Positions 45,048-55,369 of a stretch of DNA of 64,000 nucleotides are shown piece by piece. The DNA comes from Sambucus nigra (lineage: Eukaryota > Streptophyta > Magnoliopsida > Dipsacales > Adoxaceae), in assembly GCA_949130495.1 (NCBI GenBank), contig OX422215.1, positions 7,231,302-7,295,301 of the forward strand, in the 5' to 3' direction. The position numbers were made by a program, and so were the translations under genes. The notes below the pieces were generated by a model. The model was not told where the DNA came from. It made no database searches and saw only the letters and a program-made list of their open reading frames with translations. Every line of letters starts with the position of its first letter. Position 1 is the stretch's first letter.

Positions 45048-46448
45048 TTTGATATGATTTGATTTAAAGGGTTTCGAAATATACGATCAAAATAATCGAT
45101 AGTAATCTATATGTAAAGACTTACAAGTTTATGAGAGAATGAGATGTATATGTAAGCACAGGTTTTGGGTATTTTATCAACCGACTCTCACGGATTTAGA
45201 CGTTGAACACTATGATATTATCTCACCGTGAAGAATTTTATTTCTGCGAAAAGTTGGAATTATTTGCGAACTCCCTTTTATCCACGCTAAAAGAAATTTT
45301 CATTAATAAATAGAGTTTTGTTTTAAATATTTCTATTTATTCAGGATGGATGTCCACTCCTATTAGAATTTTATCAATTTGTACCATAAATTAATAGTAA
45401 CTCTCCATTACTGTTAGACAAACTAGCATGTAGGCGACGCGATGCGTGGCTGAAAATCATACTCAACTCATTAGAATCCAATCATTTAGCTTCGTAGGTA
45501 ATATTATTTTATAATCAAAGTCAAATATCAAATTACGGAAAAAAAAACACAAAAATTGCGACTGCTCCATTTAGAAAACTTCTTAAACTGTCTAGTCTGC
45601 AAAATAACATATATGAATTTAAAAGAGCATCTCTTCATAGAGGTTAAAAGAACAAAAATAACTTGCATACTTATTGATTTTATCCTAATGTGTCGTGCAA
45701 CCACAAAAAATAAAGTTTGGGACAAAACCTCTTTCTAAAATGAGCTCTAGTGGATCATCAACTCCCCATCACGACATAAATCAACCTTTGCCTCAGTATA
45801 TACTTTTTTGCATCATGAACACAAAAGTACACAGTTAACCCAACACCCACAAAATCCACTCTTTTCAGTCAACAAATGAAATGCCAAACCCAAGTGAAGA
45901 TTTCTCGTAATTTCAAAAAGTCGCACGATCACCTGTGTTTCTCCTTCGCGTCTCATCGTGATTTAGTTCAACGAGAGTACTGCTAAAAAATTATCAAAAA
46001 ATAATATAAGTTGGTATTTTAAAAAAATGAGTCAATTTTTGACAGTCTTTAAGCCGTTTAAGTCAACTGCTTAAAAACTATTAAATATTGATATACTTTT
46101 TAAAATACCAAAATAAATCATTTTGAAATATTTTTTTAGGGGTACCTTGAAATGTTTAGAACCCAAAAAAAATAATTTAAAAGCATGGGGTGTCCCATAC
46201 ACTACATAAAAAAGGGTAAGTTGCAAAGAGCCTCTCAACTATTATTGCACTCGTTGCAAATACTTCCATAAACTATTAATTTTGCACGAAAAAAATTTCC
46301 CCTTTTGTGCTGATAAGAAATGTTTTTACACTTTCATATAGGAGGGTATTTGCAGATTTTATATAGCGTTTGGTCCATACAAACTATTTCATAGAGGGTG
46401 AGACACATTGACTGTTTTGACTATGATGAAGCAATTTAGGAAGCTTAC
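45048..46448. other. Intergenic DNA between RTF2 pseudogene and glycolate oxidase exon
   Basis: AT-rich, no coding call. The remaining exons of glycolate oxidase would be expected here on the minus strand but I cannot find them. About 46205-46400 resembles the common plant repeat type of TAAGTTGCAAAGAGCCTCTC form. Confidence 0.4.
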
Positions 46449-46585
46449 AGAATTCTTGAGAAAGCATTTCTGTTATCTTCTAGAGTCCACCGGTCCTCAG
46501 CACCTGATGCATAGTAGGCATATACCATCTTGGGTAACTTTTTCTTGGCAATAGCCTTGTACTCTCTCACGTTGGTTACCTCCAT
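46449..46585 (-). pseudogene. GOX: Orphan first exon of peroxisomal glycolate oxidase
   Basis: Glycolate oxidase is an FMN enzyme of photorespiration that oxidises glycolate to glyoxylate in peroxisomes. The minus strand from ATG 46583-46585 reads [35 protein letters not shown] and [11 protein letters not shown], which is the start of plant glycolate oxidase, including the active-site Tyr at position 24 (Asp-23 is replaced by Ala). It ends in a good splice donor, CT|GTAAGC, so the exon is 137 bases. Without splicing a TAA follows at once. Exon 2 (expected to continue with a RPRILIDVS-like stretch) is not seen in the 1.4 kb downstream before the RTF2 pseudogene. It is either a duplicated fragment or a gene cut off by rearrangement. 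The exon itself has no defect. Confidence 0.85.
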
Positions 46586-46958
46586 TTCTATCGTTTATTC
46601 ATTCTACAGATATATCTTGAATTCTCATGAAAAATAAATAAACAGAAATCAGGTTAATGTATCCTCATCCCACGAAATAAAAATAAAAAGTTAAGAATTT
46701 TCTCTCACCCGAATATTGATCCGTGCGATATACTCCTGCCATTTCTTCTTTCAGCACAACATATATGTGAATGAGTATATATACAGATGTATAAAAAAGA
46801 GGGAAGAGGAAAGCTTGCAAAAGAGGAAGGGTAATATTTTTTTTTTCTATTTTCAAAACGTTGGAAGAAGTTTTAAGGTATTTCCAATGCCCCTACCCAA
46901 TGCCTGCTTATATACGTGCATTGCTGAATCATGTGGGATTCCTGTAATTAAAGACTTA

Positions 46959-47086
46959 GGGCCCGTTTGGCAATCCAATTCCAAGGCTTGGAATTGGAAT
47001 TGAAAGGCCAATTTCAATTCCGTGGAATTCAAATTGGCCTTCCAATTCCAATTCCAAGTCTTGGAATTGGGTTGCCAAACGGGCCC
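46959..47086. mobile_element. Tourist-like MITE, almost perfect palindrome
   Basis: 128 bases from GGGCCCGTTTGGCAATCC to GGTTGCCAAACGGGCCC, flanked by TTA (46956-46958, 47087-47089), the 3-bp duplication of PIF/Harbinger elements. Almost the whole element is one hairpin, rich in CCAATTCC/GGAATTGG. Confidence 0.92.
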
Positions 47087-47752
47087 TTAATGATATTTAA
47101 TACATCTGCCACGTGTCAGGCTCACACGATTTGAAGAAACAATTTTTATATAACTAGTTGGAAACCCGCACGATGCGCGAGTTATACATTGAGTGTACGA
47201 TAAACATTTATGGAATTGTCAATACATGAAGGGATGCTAAGTAAAAATAGAAAATTGATTAAAAACTTCAGATCTGTGATCACAAGTTATGTAAAAAAAA
47301 ATATAACTACAAAATACCCTGCAAAAATAGAGCAAAGTTTTTATTTTTATTTAAAAAATAACTTTTTTTTTAAAATAGTTATAACATTTTTTATATAAAA
47401 AGAACAGTTTTTAAAAAACAAAAAACAAAACTATTTTTATATAAGATATATTGTACTTATTTTATTAAAAAGGAACAGTAAAATAATTTTTATATTAATT
47501 TATTTTTCTTATATTAAACAGCTAAATATTTCTCTTTATCTTTGAAACAGTTTCTTAATTTCATAAAACAATTAGAAAAAGGTAAAAATAGTTATTTTAA
47601 AACATTTTTTTAGTTAAAAAGTTAAAAAAATCATTAAAACCATTTCTTTTATGTATTAAAAAAAATCTTTAAAAATAATTTCTTTATAAAAAAATAGTTT
47701 TTAAACAGTTAAAAACATTTTTTAACAGTGTAAAACAATTTATTTTCATTAT

Positions 47753-48090
47753 GGGTGACAATTTTAGAAACGACATGAAAACACGACACGTAATAAAACA
47801 AAATTGACCCAAAATTGACACAATATGTCGTGTTTTTTTACACGAAGTCGTGTCGTGTCAAAATTATGAGTCGTGTTATCGTGTCTTGTCATGTTAATCG
47901 TTTTTTTATTCGGGTTATCGTGTCTATTTATGTTTAATTTAGCGCAAAAATTTAAAAATTGGGTTATTCAAGCCATGTCGTGTTATGTCGTTTTTGTCTA
48001 GGTCGTGTTCGTGTCCAAAAAATCCTTGTGGTGTCGTGTCATGTCCTATTGGCCCGAAACATGACCCAAATACACGAATTTTCACATCTA
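47753..48090. mobile_element. hAT-like MITE rich in GTGTCGTGTC, copy 1
   Basis: From GGGTGACAATTTTAGAAACG to CACGAATTTTCACATCTA. ACACGA/TCGTGT words fill the body. The ends are inverted (GGTGACAATT / AATTNNCACC in the family). Confidence 0.75.
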
Positions 48091-48474
48091 ATTTTCATGG
48101 TTAACCGTTTTTATTTTTGTTAAAAAACATATTTTTTTATAAAACACTTAAAATGATTTTTTTTAAATAAGAAAAATCTTTTTTTTAAATTAAAAGGTTG
48201 TTTTTTATCTTAAAAAATATTTTACGTAATTTATAAAAACAATAAAACAATTATGTCTATGTTGTTAAAAATACTGTGCGTTATTTACAAAATAGTGTAC
48301 TTGAATTATTTAAAAAAATATTTAACGTAATTTATTAGAAACAATAGTTTTGAAAAGGAAATAAGCGGGTGTAGAAACCGAAGGAGCAGGAAAGAATGAG
48401 AAAAACCTCCCAATAAGGTTTATAAGTGATTGATATGATGAAGTGAATTAAGATGCCACATGGCATAATATGGT

Positions 48475-48820
48475 GGTGACAATTTTAGAAACGACACGAA
48501 AACACAACATGTAACGAAACGAAATTGACCCAAAATTGACACAATATGTCGTGTGTTTTTCTACACGAAGTCGTGTCTTGTGTGTTCATGTCAAAATTAT
48601 GAGTCGTGTTATCGTGTCTTGTTATGCTAATCATGTTTTTATTAGGGTTATCGTGTCTATTTATGTTTAATTTAGTGTCAAATTTTAAAGAATCGGGTTA
48701 TTCGTGTCGTGTCGTGTTATGTCGTTTTTATTTGGGTTGTTTTCGTGTCCAAAAAATTCTTGTCGTGTCATGTCGTGTCGGCCTGAAACATGACACAAAT
48801 ACACGAATTTGCACCCCTAA
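48475..48820. mobile_element. hAT-like MITE rich in GTGTCGTGTC, copy 2
   Basis: From GGTGACAATTTTAGAAACG to CACGAATTTGCACCCCTAA. Part of the second half of the 720-base duplication. Confidence 0.78.
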
Positions 48821-49149
48821 TTTTCATGGTTAACAGTTTTTATTTTTGTTAAAAAAACAACTTTTTTTATAAAACACTTAAAATATTTTTTTTTAATTAA
48901 GAGAAATCTTTTTTTTAAATTAAAAATTTGTTTTTTATTTAAAAAAATATTTTACGTAATTTATAAAAACAAAAAAAAATTATGTATATGTTGCTAAAAA
49001 TACTGTGCGTAATTTAAAAAATACTGTACGTGAGTTATTTAAAAAAATATTGAACATAATTTATAAAAAACAACAGTTTTGAAGAGGAAATAAACGGGTG
49101 GAGAAACCGAAGGAGCAGGAAAGATTGAGAAAAGCCTCCTAATAAGGCT

Positions 49150-49479
49150 TATAAGTGATAGATATGATGAAAGTGAATTAAGATGTCAGGTGGCATAATA
49201 TGGTGAAAGTGCATTAAAGCTCCTTGTAGAGCATTTTATAGAATAAAGATAAAGATAAAATAAAGATGATGAAAGTGAATTAAGATAGCACGTGGCATAA
49301 TATGATGAAAGTGCATTAAAGCTCCTTGTAGAGCATTTTATAGAATAATATAAAGATAAAGATAAAGATAAAGATGATGAAAGTGAATTAAGATAGCACG
49401 TGGCATAATATGGTGAAAGTGCATTAAAGCTCCTTGTAGAGCATTTTATAGAATAATATAAAGATAAAGATTATATAGA
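49150..49479. repeat. Iterated 5' terminus of the Helitron, three full units and a partial
   Basis: GATGAAAGTGAATTAAGATA, GGTGGCATAATATGG-like, GTGCATTAAAGCTCCTTGTA and GAGCATTTTATAGAATAA follow each other three times, separated by AAAGATAAAGATAAA linkers of different length. The last unit ends at the Helitron 5' TC. Confidence 0.9.
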
Positions 49480-50353
49480 TTTTACATTTAAAAACCGAGT
49501 AACAGGTGAAAAACACTTCGTCTTTAATGCACAAGCAGCACAACTGGAGCTAAAGTTAGAGAATTACAAGAAGTTCGCTAGGGAATCAGTAATGAGGGGG
49601 GTGACATGTTAGACACGATTATATTAATTGGGGAAACATATCGAGCAATACGGGGACATAAATTTACTCAAACTCACAAAGACAACACGACCTAGAATTT
49701 ACACGAAACCAATTGTAAATAGGTTGGATATATGTTTCACCAATTTTAACAGAGATAGATATAACAAAATAAAACATGCAAGGCACAAATTAAGGTTGCA
49801 CTTTCTCGTATACGGAAAAAAAGTTTAAACATATAAAGGACCTAATGTAATCAAAGGCTAATATCAACATTCATGTAATTGGCCAAAATTTGACGTTTTA
49901 ACCTTTTAATTCGTTATATAATTGAGGCAAAACAGTAGTTTATTTTTTTCATCATTTTTGAAAAGTTTTAAGTTAAGAGTATGTATTTTTTTTTTGACAT
50001 AAAGAGTATGTAAAGTTGTAAACTCAAGAAACTTCTTTAAAAAAAATAAAAAGATTCGAAGAAACAATTCACTTTCCACCGTCTTAAGACCTTGTATAGT
50101 TTTTTATGTCCTTTTTTTGGACATTAATACTAACTTAAAATTTTAATTTACTTCGGATTGTAGCGAAAAATAATGATTTTTTTTCAAATTATCTAACACT
50201 TTAATTTCCCGTTTGGAAACCAAAATATTTAAGAATAAAAGTGGGAATTATAAACATAAGACTAAATATTGGAGCCAAATAAAGTGATTTTTCGAAATTC
50301 AAAGACCCCCTCAGAAGTATCAAGTTTCTACTACAACTTCCTCATTATTTTTT
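49480..50353. other. Intergenic DNA, nothing recognised
   Basis: AT-rich. An open frame of 66 codons at 49628-49828 has no recognisable features. Confidence 0.4.
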
Positions 50354-50518
50354 GGGTTAAGTACCAAAAAGTCCCTCAAACAGTTTTTTAATACACATTT
50401 AATCCAAGTCTTTTATTTTGTACCAAAATTCGCACCAGCGACATGGAAAATGACTTTTTAGAGGCTTGGACTAAATGTGCATTAAAAAATATTCGAGGGA
50501 CTATTTGGTATATGCTCC
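50354..50518. mobile_element. Small MITE with GTACCAAAAAGTCCCTC ends
   Basis: GGGTTAAGTACCAAAAAGTCCCTC on the left is inverted as GAGGGACTATTTGGTATATG on the right, and inner segments (TAATACACATTTAATCCAAG / CTTGGACTAAATGTGCATTA) also pair. About 165 bases. Confidence 0.8.
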
Positions 50519-50544
50519 TTATTTATTTTATAGAGACACAAATG

Positions 50545-53500
50545 TGTAATACCTCGTATTTTTATGCTATATTAATTTGGGGATTTATTAAATTTAATGT
50601 GAGTTAATTATTTAATAAAAATCCGAAAATTAATTATGTTATAATTATTAACGTGACGAGAGTTAGTAATTATGGGAAATTTGTTGAATATTACTAATGA
50701 GCAAAGTAATATGTAATATTGGTTATATTGAATGTTGCGAGTGAATAAAATGACAATTTTAGAAATTTGAGTCGGGACGCGCCCGTGTCGCGTCGAGACT
50801 AATTATTGATAAATAAAAGTGAATATTTTATAAGTTGTTCGTATGGTCGTTTTGAGTGCGCCAACGCGTCCGGAAGGGTCGAGATAGTCAGAAAACTGTA
50901 CCCGGGGGTGTAGTTTGGGTCTCGGGGCATTTTTAGGCCTAATTAGTAACCCGGGAGGGCATTTTGGTCATTTTACATTTTTGGGTAATTAAACCCACGA
51001 AAATTAGAGGGGCTATATCTGATATTGAGGTTTTCACCTAGGGTTAGAATTCCCAAAACCTAGAATGGCCATTGGAGAAGAGAGGACAGAGCTCTCAAGC
51101 AATTCCAAGGCTCAAAACTCAACCAATTGCACCGCCGTCACCGCCAACGCGTAGATCGCGAGACGGGGAACGCAACCACACCAAAATCAGCCGCAATCCA
51201 GACTTCTGAAAATATCAGGCAAGTTTTTATCTTGCTTATTTCGTTGGTGCATCCTTCATATTAGTTTAGGGATGATTAGGGATGAATTTCGTTGAAGAAA
51301 ACCTAAATTGTGATAGGAATTTGCATGTAGTGATGACTTAAACCTTATTCTGGAAATTGTTGGTGATGTAGAAGAATAATCCACGAAATTTTAATGTAGT
51401 ATAAGAAGGAATTTCTGGAAAAACAAATTGGAACCATGATTTAGAGATTTCTAGGGTTCTTGTATATTTAAATGAATTATGGCATGATTAATCCATGTTT
51501 AGTGACGTAAATTGACATGCTTTACGTATAAAATTTATGATATCATGTTAGGATGTTAGTAGTACAAATTCTGGGACGATTGGGATTAGAAAATATGGAA
51601 ATTGTTGAAGTTTGGAGATGAAACCCGTAACTGCAGAATTTCAGTTTTCCCAGACCTGCTTGATCGATCGATCGAGCCCAGAGCTTCGATCGATCGAAGG
51701 TTCGATCGATCGAGACCCAGACCTCGATCGATCGAACCCTCCTGGCAGACTCCTATTTCCCTTTTTAAATGAGTTAAATTCAAATTGTCATAATATAATT
51801 CTTGGGCATTCTTAATAAAATGGTTTGGGAGACATGGAGGACCAGTAGGGCATATGAATAAATGTTGGGATCTTTAATATTCGACGAGAATGGTATTTAT
51901 GGGATATTTACTTTAGGGTTGGTAAATTTAGGTATTAAAGGGTGAGGCGCGTAAGAGAGTTACGTTGGAGCATAATAATAACACCTACTGAATTTTATAC
52001 TTGGGAGGATAGGGTCCACGAGTGTCACATAATGGGTTGGAGAAACCCTTCGAGTTAAGGTTAGCGACGAACCCTTATAAGGAATACTTAATGTGAAACG
52101 TAAGGATAAATATTGTAATTATGGGTGATGAGAGAAACCTATATTGATATTATAACAAGTGGTATATTTATATGGTTGTGTATGCATATATTATATACGT
52201 GTGAAAACCATGCCCGCGCTACTTGCTATCCCTGAGGTTACCGCGCTGGGACGATCTTATCCTGTGTTGCCTTGTGGAGGATATTGAGTCGTACCCTAGG
52301 AGATAGATATCCTTGGTACAGGCTATCGGAATGATAGTTCAGACGGTCCTAAGAGACGTGAAGGTATGTACTGACCTCTTAGAGACTTGGAATCTATGCT
52401 TCGCCTCAATCTTGTTTGTGTATATATGTTGATACAGTTCGAGAGTGATTCCGAACTTGTATATCCCTTAGTGTGAGCGATACGGGGATTGGATAGCAGA
52501 GTATGCCTGCACCATAGTTTTATTTGGGGTGCCGTTATATATATATATTAAGCGAGTAGTTAATATATATACAAAATTATGAGATTTGGAACCGCCTACT
52601 GTGATTTGGTAAGTAGGACATAGTTGATGACTAAAATTGTAAATACTTGGTTGAAAAGTATAATATGACACTGGGAAACTTTATAAATTATTGAAGCTAA
52701 AACGAGAGTTGTGCTACTAAATGGGAAGTATCTTTTTAAACAACGATATTGTTCTGTTTTGGAATCTTAAGAGTAATTTAAGATAAGCTAAATTATTGGG
52801 AAGGTTAGTGCGAAAATGATAGGATAAACCGTTGGGAAGGGTAGTGCGATAGGAGTGCACATTAGATGAGAGGTGAGAATTTCTAAAGAGAGTGTCGCAC
52901 TAATATGTTGTTGCATTGGCCTGTATCAATTTAAATACTTGCTAAACGAATTTTTAAATCATACACACTATCGGGCTCTGACCCGTTTCTTTTTCTCTCT
53001 CTCTTGTATATATATGTATGTATCACAGGTTCCCAGCCACAGGGGCGTCTCGCTTAGGATCCCTTGGAAGAAACGCGCTGCAGCTTAGGTGGGAGTTGCA
53101 GGTCTCTTGATTAGACGACTTCGTTCATTCGGATCCACTCTTAGTACTTTCATTTAGTTGGGCATGTGTAGCTCTTTCCATTATTCCGTTGTTATTGAAC
53201 ATTTGTATTTCAGTCATTTCCAGTACTGTTACTATGGGATTTATTCAGTTTGGATGTGTGACTTTAGATTTCGTATGTTGACATTCGATTGATGAATGTT
53301 TTAAATTATTTGGATTATGTTGCAGGATTGATGTGGTGTGATTATTACTTTTGAATGTTGTTAATAAATAAATAATTTTTCTTCAAATAAAATTTGGAAA
53401 GTTATGCATGAAAAGGGTTTTGACACTTAGCTTAATTAATTAGGGTGTTAAATTGGAAAATTTATTTTTATCGACAGTGATGCTGAGAATGGACCAACTG

Positions 53501-53563
53501 TTCACCTTGATTTAATTTAATAAAGGAGTGATCGCCCGGTATTTAATTAGGCGGGGTGTCACA
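50545..53563 (+). mobile_element. Solo LTR of a Tekay-like gypsy element
   Basis: Starts TGTAATACCTCG and ends GGGGTGTCACA, matching the end pattern of the Tekay LTRs at 19710 and 26183. Short landmarks recur in the same order: GGCAAGTTTTTATCTTGCT (51220; compare 20272) and GGGCTCTGACCCGTTTCTTT (52972; compare 21812). No primer site, polypurine tract or pol sequence lies next to it. The flanking 5-mers (AAATG, GGAAG) do not match, so it may derive from recombination between elements or have lost a flank. Palindrome cluster at 51661-51740. Confidence 0.75.
51661..51740. repeat. Cluster of TCGATCGATCGA palindromes
   Basis: Four copies of TTCGATCGATCGAA-like words (51663, 51687, 51702, 51724) separated by 10-13 bases of GC-rich linker such as GCCCAGAGC and GACCCAGACC. 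Confidence 0.95.
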
Positions 53564-53748
53564 GGAAGAACATTTCAATTCATTCAAGATAGATATAAAA
53601 ATATGGTTAGTATGGAGAACCAAAATGCAAATATACTCCCGTAGCACATGTTTTAAACTTAAACTTCAAAATACTAAAGGTATCCCAAAACATTGTCTAG
53701 ACCCATTTATTAATCCTAATTCAAAATGTGGTAATTGAGTATTCCCTT

Positions 53749-54207
53749 CTAGCACCCTCGGAGAGACAGAGTTTGATCAATGGGGGTATCCATTTTCGGT
53801 TTCAACCCATTCACCTGTCCGCTATCCGACCGCTCTTCATCCCTCCCGAACATGCTGAGCACCATGGGTTTTCGTCTTAGCATCCAGTTCCAGTGATTCT
53901 GGATTGCGTAACCGGTTCGACCGTGAAGAAGGTTGGCAATCTTGATCCACTTATCCCCAAAGCGGGCCTGGTCATGCATGATGATCCCATCTTCCTGGGG
54001 ACTAAAGGGTTGGTGGTTCACCTCGGGGGAGAGCTGATTACACCACCTCGACCTATATGATTTCTCACTTCTCCCCGGGATTGATTAGCTGATCAGCGCC
54101 CACTTTCGAGCTCCGTGAAGTTGCATGAGGTTCCTCAATACTTCGTCTTCTTGGGGCGTCCAGGGTCGTCTGATCCAACCGACATCATTCTGTGTTGTGG
54201 ATACCAT
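53749..54207 (-). pseudogene. R2R3-MYB transcription factor (MYB44-like subgroup) pseudogene
   Basis: From ATG 54205-54207 the minus strand gives MVSTTQNDVGWIRRPWTPQE, an R2 repeat with the regularly spaced Trp residues (PWTPQED, RKWALIS), a TAA at 54085-54087 at codon 41, where a basic residue is usual, then SIPGRSEKSYRSRWCNQLSP, and an R3 repeat (PFSPQEDGIIM, DKWIKIANLLHGRT, AIQNHWNWMLRRK). The protein would end at codon 152 with TQ-poor tail ...DQTLSLRGC. MYB44-type proteins usually run to about 300 residues, so the C-terminus is also short. R2R3-MYBs bind MYB-box promoters. The DNA-binding domain is split by the stop, hence pseudogene. It lies 185 bases from the solo LTR. Confidence 0.85.
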
Positions 54208-54453
54208 TTGATATTGGTTTTGTTTTAGGTAAGCGGTGGAGTGTGAGACAGGTTTAGGTTTGGGAGGAATAGCGGTGGTTTATATAGGGGGATTGGGTAA
54301 CTGATCGGTTGGTTATCTTCTTGAGGAGTAATGCAGCTGTCTAATGGAGTAATGCAGTTGTAAGGGCTGTCTAATGGAATTTCTTGTTGCATAAGAAATA
54401 CAAACGTTTGTTCATTAATACATACTCATGTCTTTAGCCTTTTCATTTCTTTA

Positions 54454-54616
54454 GGGCCCGTTTGGTTGCGTAAATTATTTAATTTTATAAATTGATAAAT
54501 TTAAAATGAATAGATTGTCAATGTATTAATTTTATATGGGTTTAAATCTAATTTGTGGTGCGTTTGGAAAAGAAAAATGGAGTTATTTACTTTTGATATG
54601 CGTGTATGTGTGTGTG

Positions 54617-54673
<57 letters not shown>

Positions 54674-54907
54674 ATGGTGAGAGTACTCTATGGGAGTGGT
54701 ACATTTAAGAGTCATGTTGTAATTATAAATTGCATAATTTCAAACTTTTGGTGAAATGAACTAATTTAAGTTTTTGTGAATCAACATGAATTGGTTCATT
54801 TTAGAATTCGTTCATTCTTGCAACCAAACACTAATAATAAAGCAATTCATGAATGAGTTAATTTTAAATGGGATAATTTACAAATTTGGGGACAACCAAA
54901 CAGGCCC
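54454..54907. mobile_element. GGGCCCGTTTGG-ended MITE
   Basis: Inverted ends GGGCCCGTTTGGTT and AACCAAACAGGCCC with TTA on both sides, the same terminal type as the MITE at 46959. It contains a (GA)n run. The 20 bases to the left (54434-54453) and right (54908-54927), TTAGCCTTTTCATTT(C/G)TTTA, are also alike. Confidence 0.85.
54619..54670 (+). repeat. (GA)n microsatellite
   Basis: About 50 bases of GA inside the MITE, preceded by a short GT run. Confidence 0.95.
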
Positions 54908-54927
54908 TTAGCCTTTTCATTTGTTTA

Positions 54928-55369
54928 CCACACATGACTATTTATGTTTTAAGTAGATTATTACAATAAACGTGATTCCCGGACTAAAGAAATAATACTT
55001 AAAATTTATTTAAAATAAATCTAATAATATAAATTGATAATAGTGGATAGAAATTATAAATATATTATGCTTTATACTTTATTGTATGAGTAAAAATAAT
55101 TATTCAAAATTAGGGTTGACAGTTTTGACACGAAAGGGTGATACGATTCGAAATTGGTTCAAAATTTACACAATATATCATTTTTAATCATGTTCGGGGG
55201 GAGGTTTTAGGCATGGAATTATCAAAATAATGACTTATAAGTTGTTAAATAAGTTCTATCATCGACAATCTCAAACCAATCCATTTTTTTGCTCTTTATT
55301 AACATATAAAAACAATCAAACTAAACAGAATATATTCAGAAGAAAGAGTACAATAAATAAATGAAGGGT
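54928..55369. other. AT-rich spacer, nothing recognised
   Basis: No coding or element boundary was recognised. A phrase ACACGAAAGGGTGATACGATTCG near 55120 recalls the GTGTCGTGTC MITE family but is a short remnant. Confidence 0.3.

Larger units (their letters stand above)
47753..49204. repeat. Tandem duplication of about 720 bases within the Helitron
   Basis: 47753-48474 and 48475-49204 correspond from GGTGACAATTTTAGAAACGA through GAGGAAATAAACGGGTGGAG to GGCATAATATGGTG, with scattered differences. The joint falls on the shared bases GTGG. Confidence 0.88.
47154..49479 (-). mobile_element. Non-autonomous Helitron
   Basis: Read on the minus strand, the 5' end is TCTATATAATCTTTATC (at 49479, preceded by host A) and the 3' end is a GC-rich hairpin (AACTCGCGCATCGTGCGGG) followed by TTTCCAA and CTAG (to 47154), then host T. 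These are the Helitron hallmarks: 5' TC, 3' hairpin plus CTRR, insertion between A and T, no target duplication. A second copy of the 3' terminus is at 59355. The body has no Rep/helicase and contains a tandemly duplicated hAT-like MITE segment and an iterated 5' terminal segment. Confidence 0.8.

Noticed and set aside
50545..53563. A full-length gypsy element
   Set aside because: No second LTR, primer site, polypurine tract or pol sequence borders it, so only a solo LTR is called.
54536..54754. Frames with Glu-Arg or Ser-Leu repeats
   Set aside because: Translations of the (GA)n microsatellite in the MITE.
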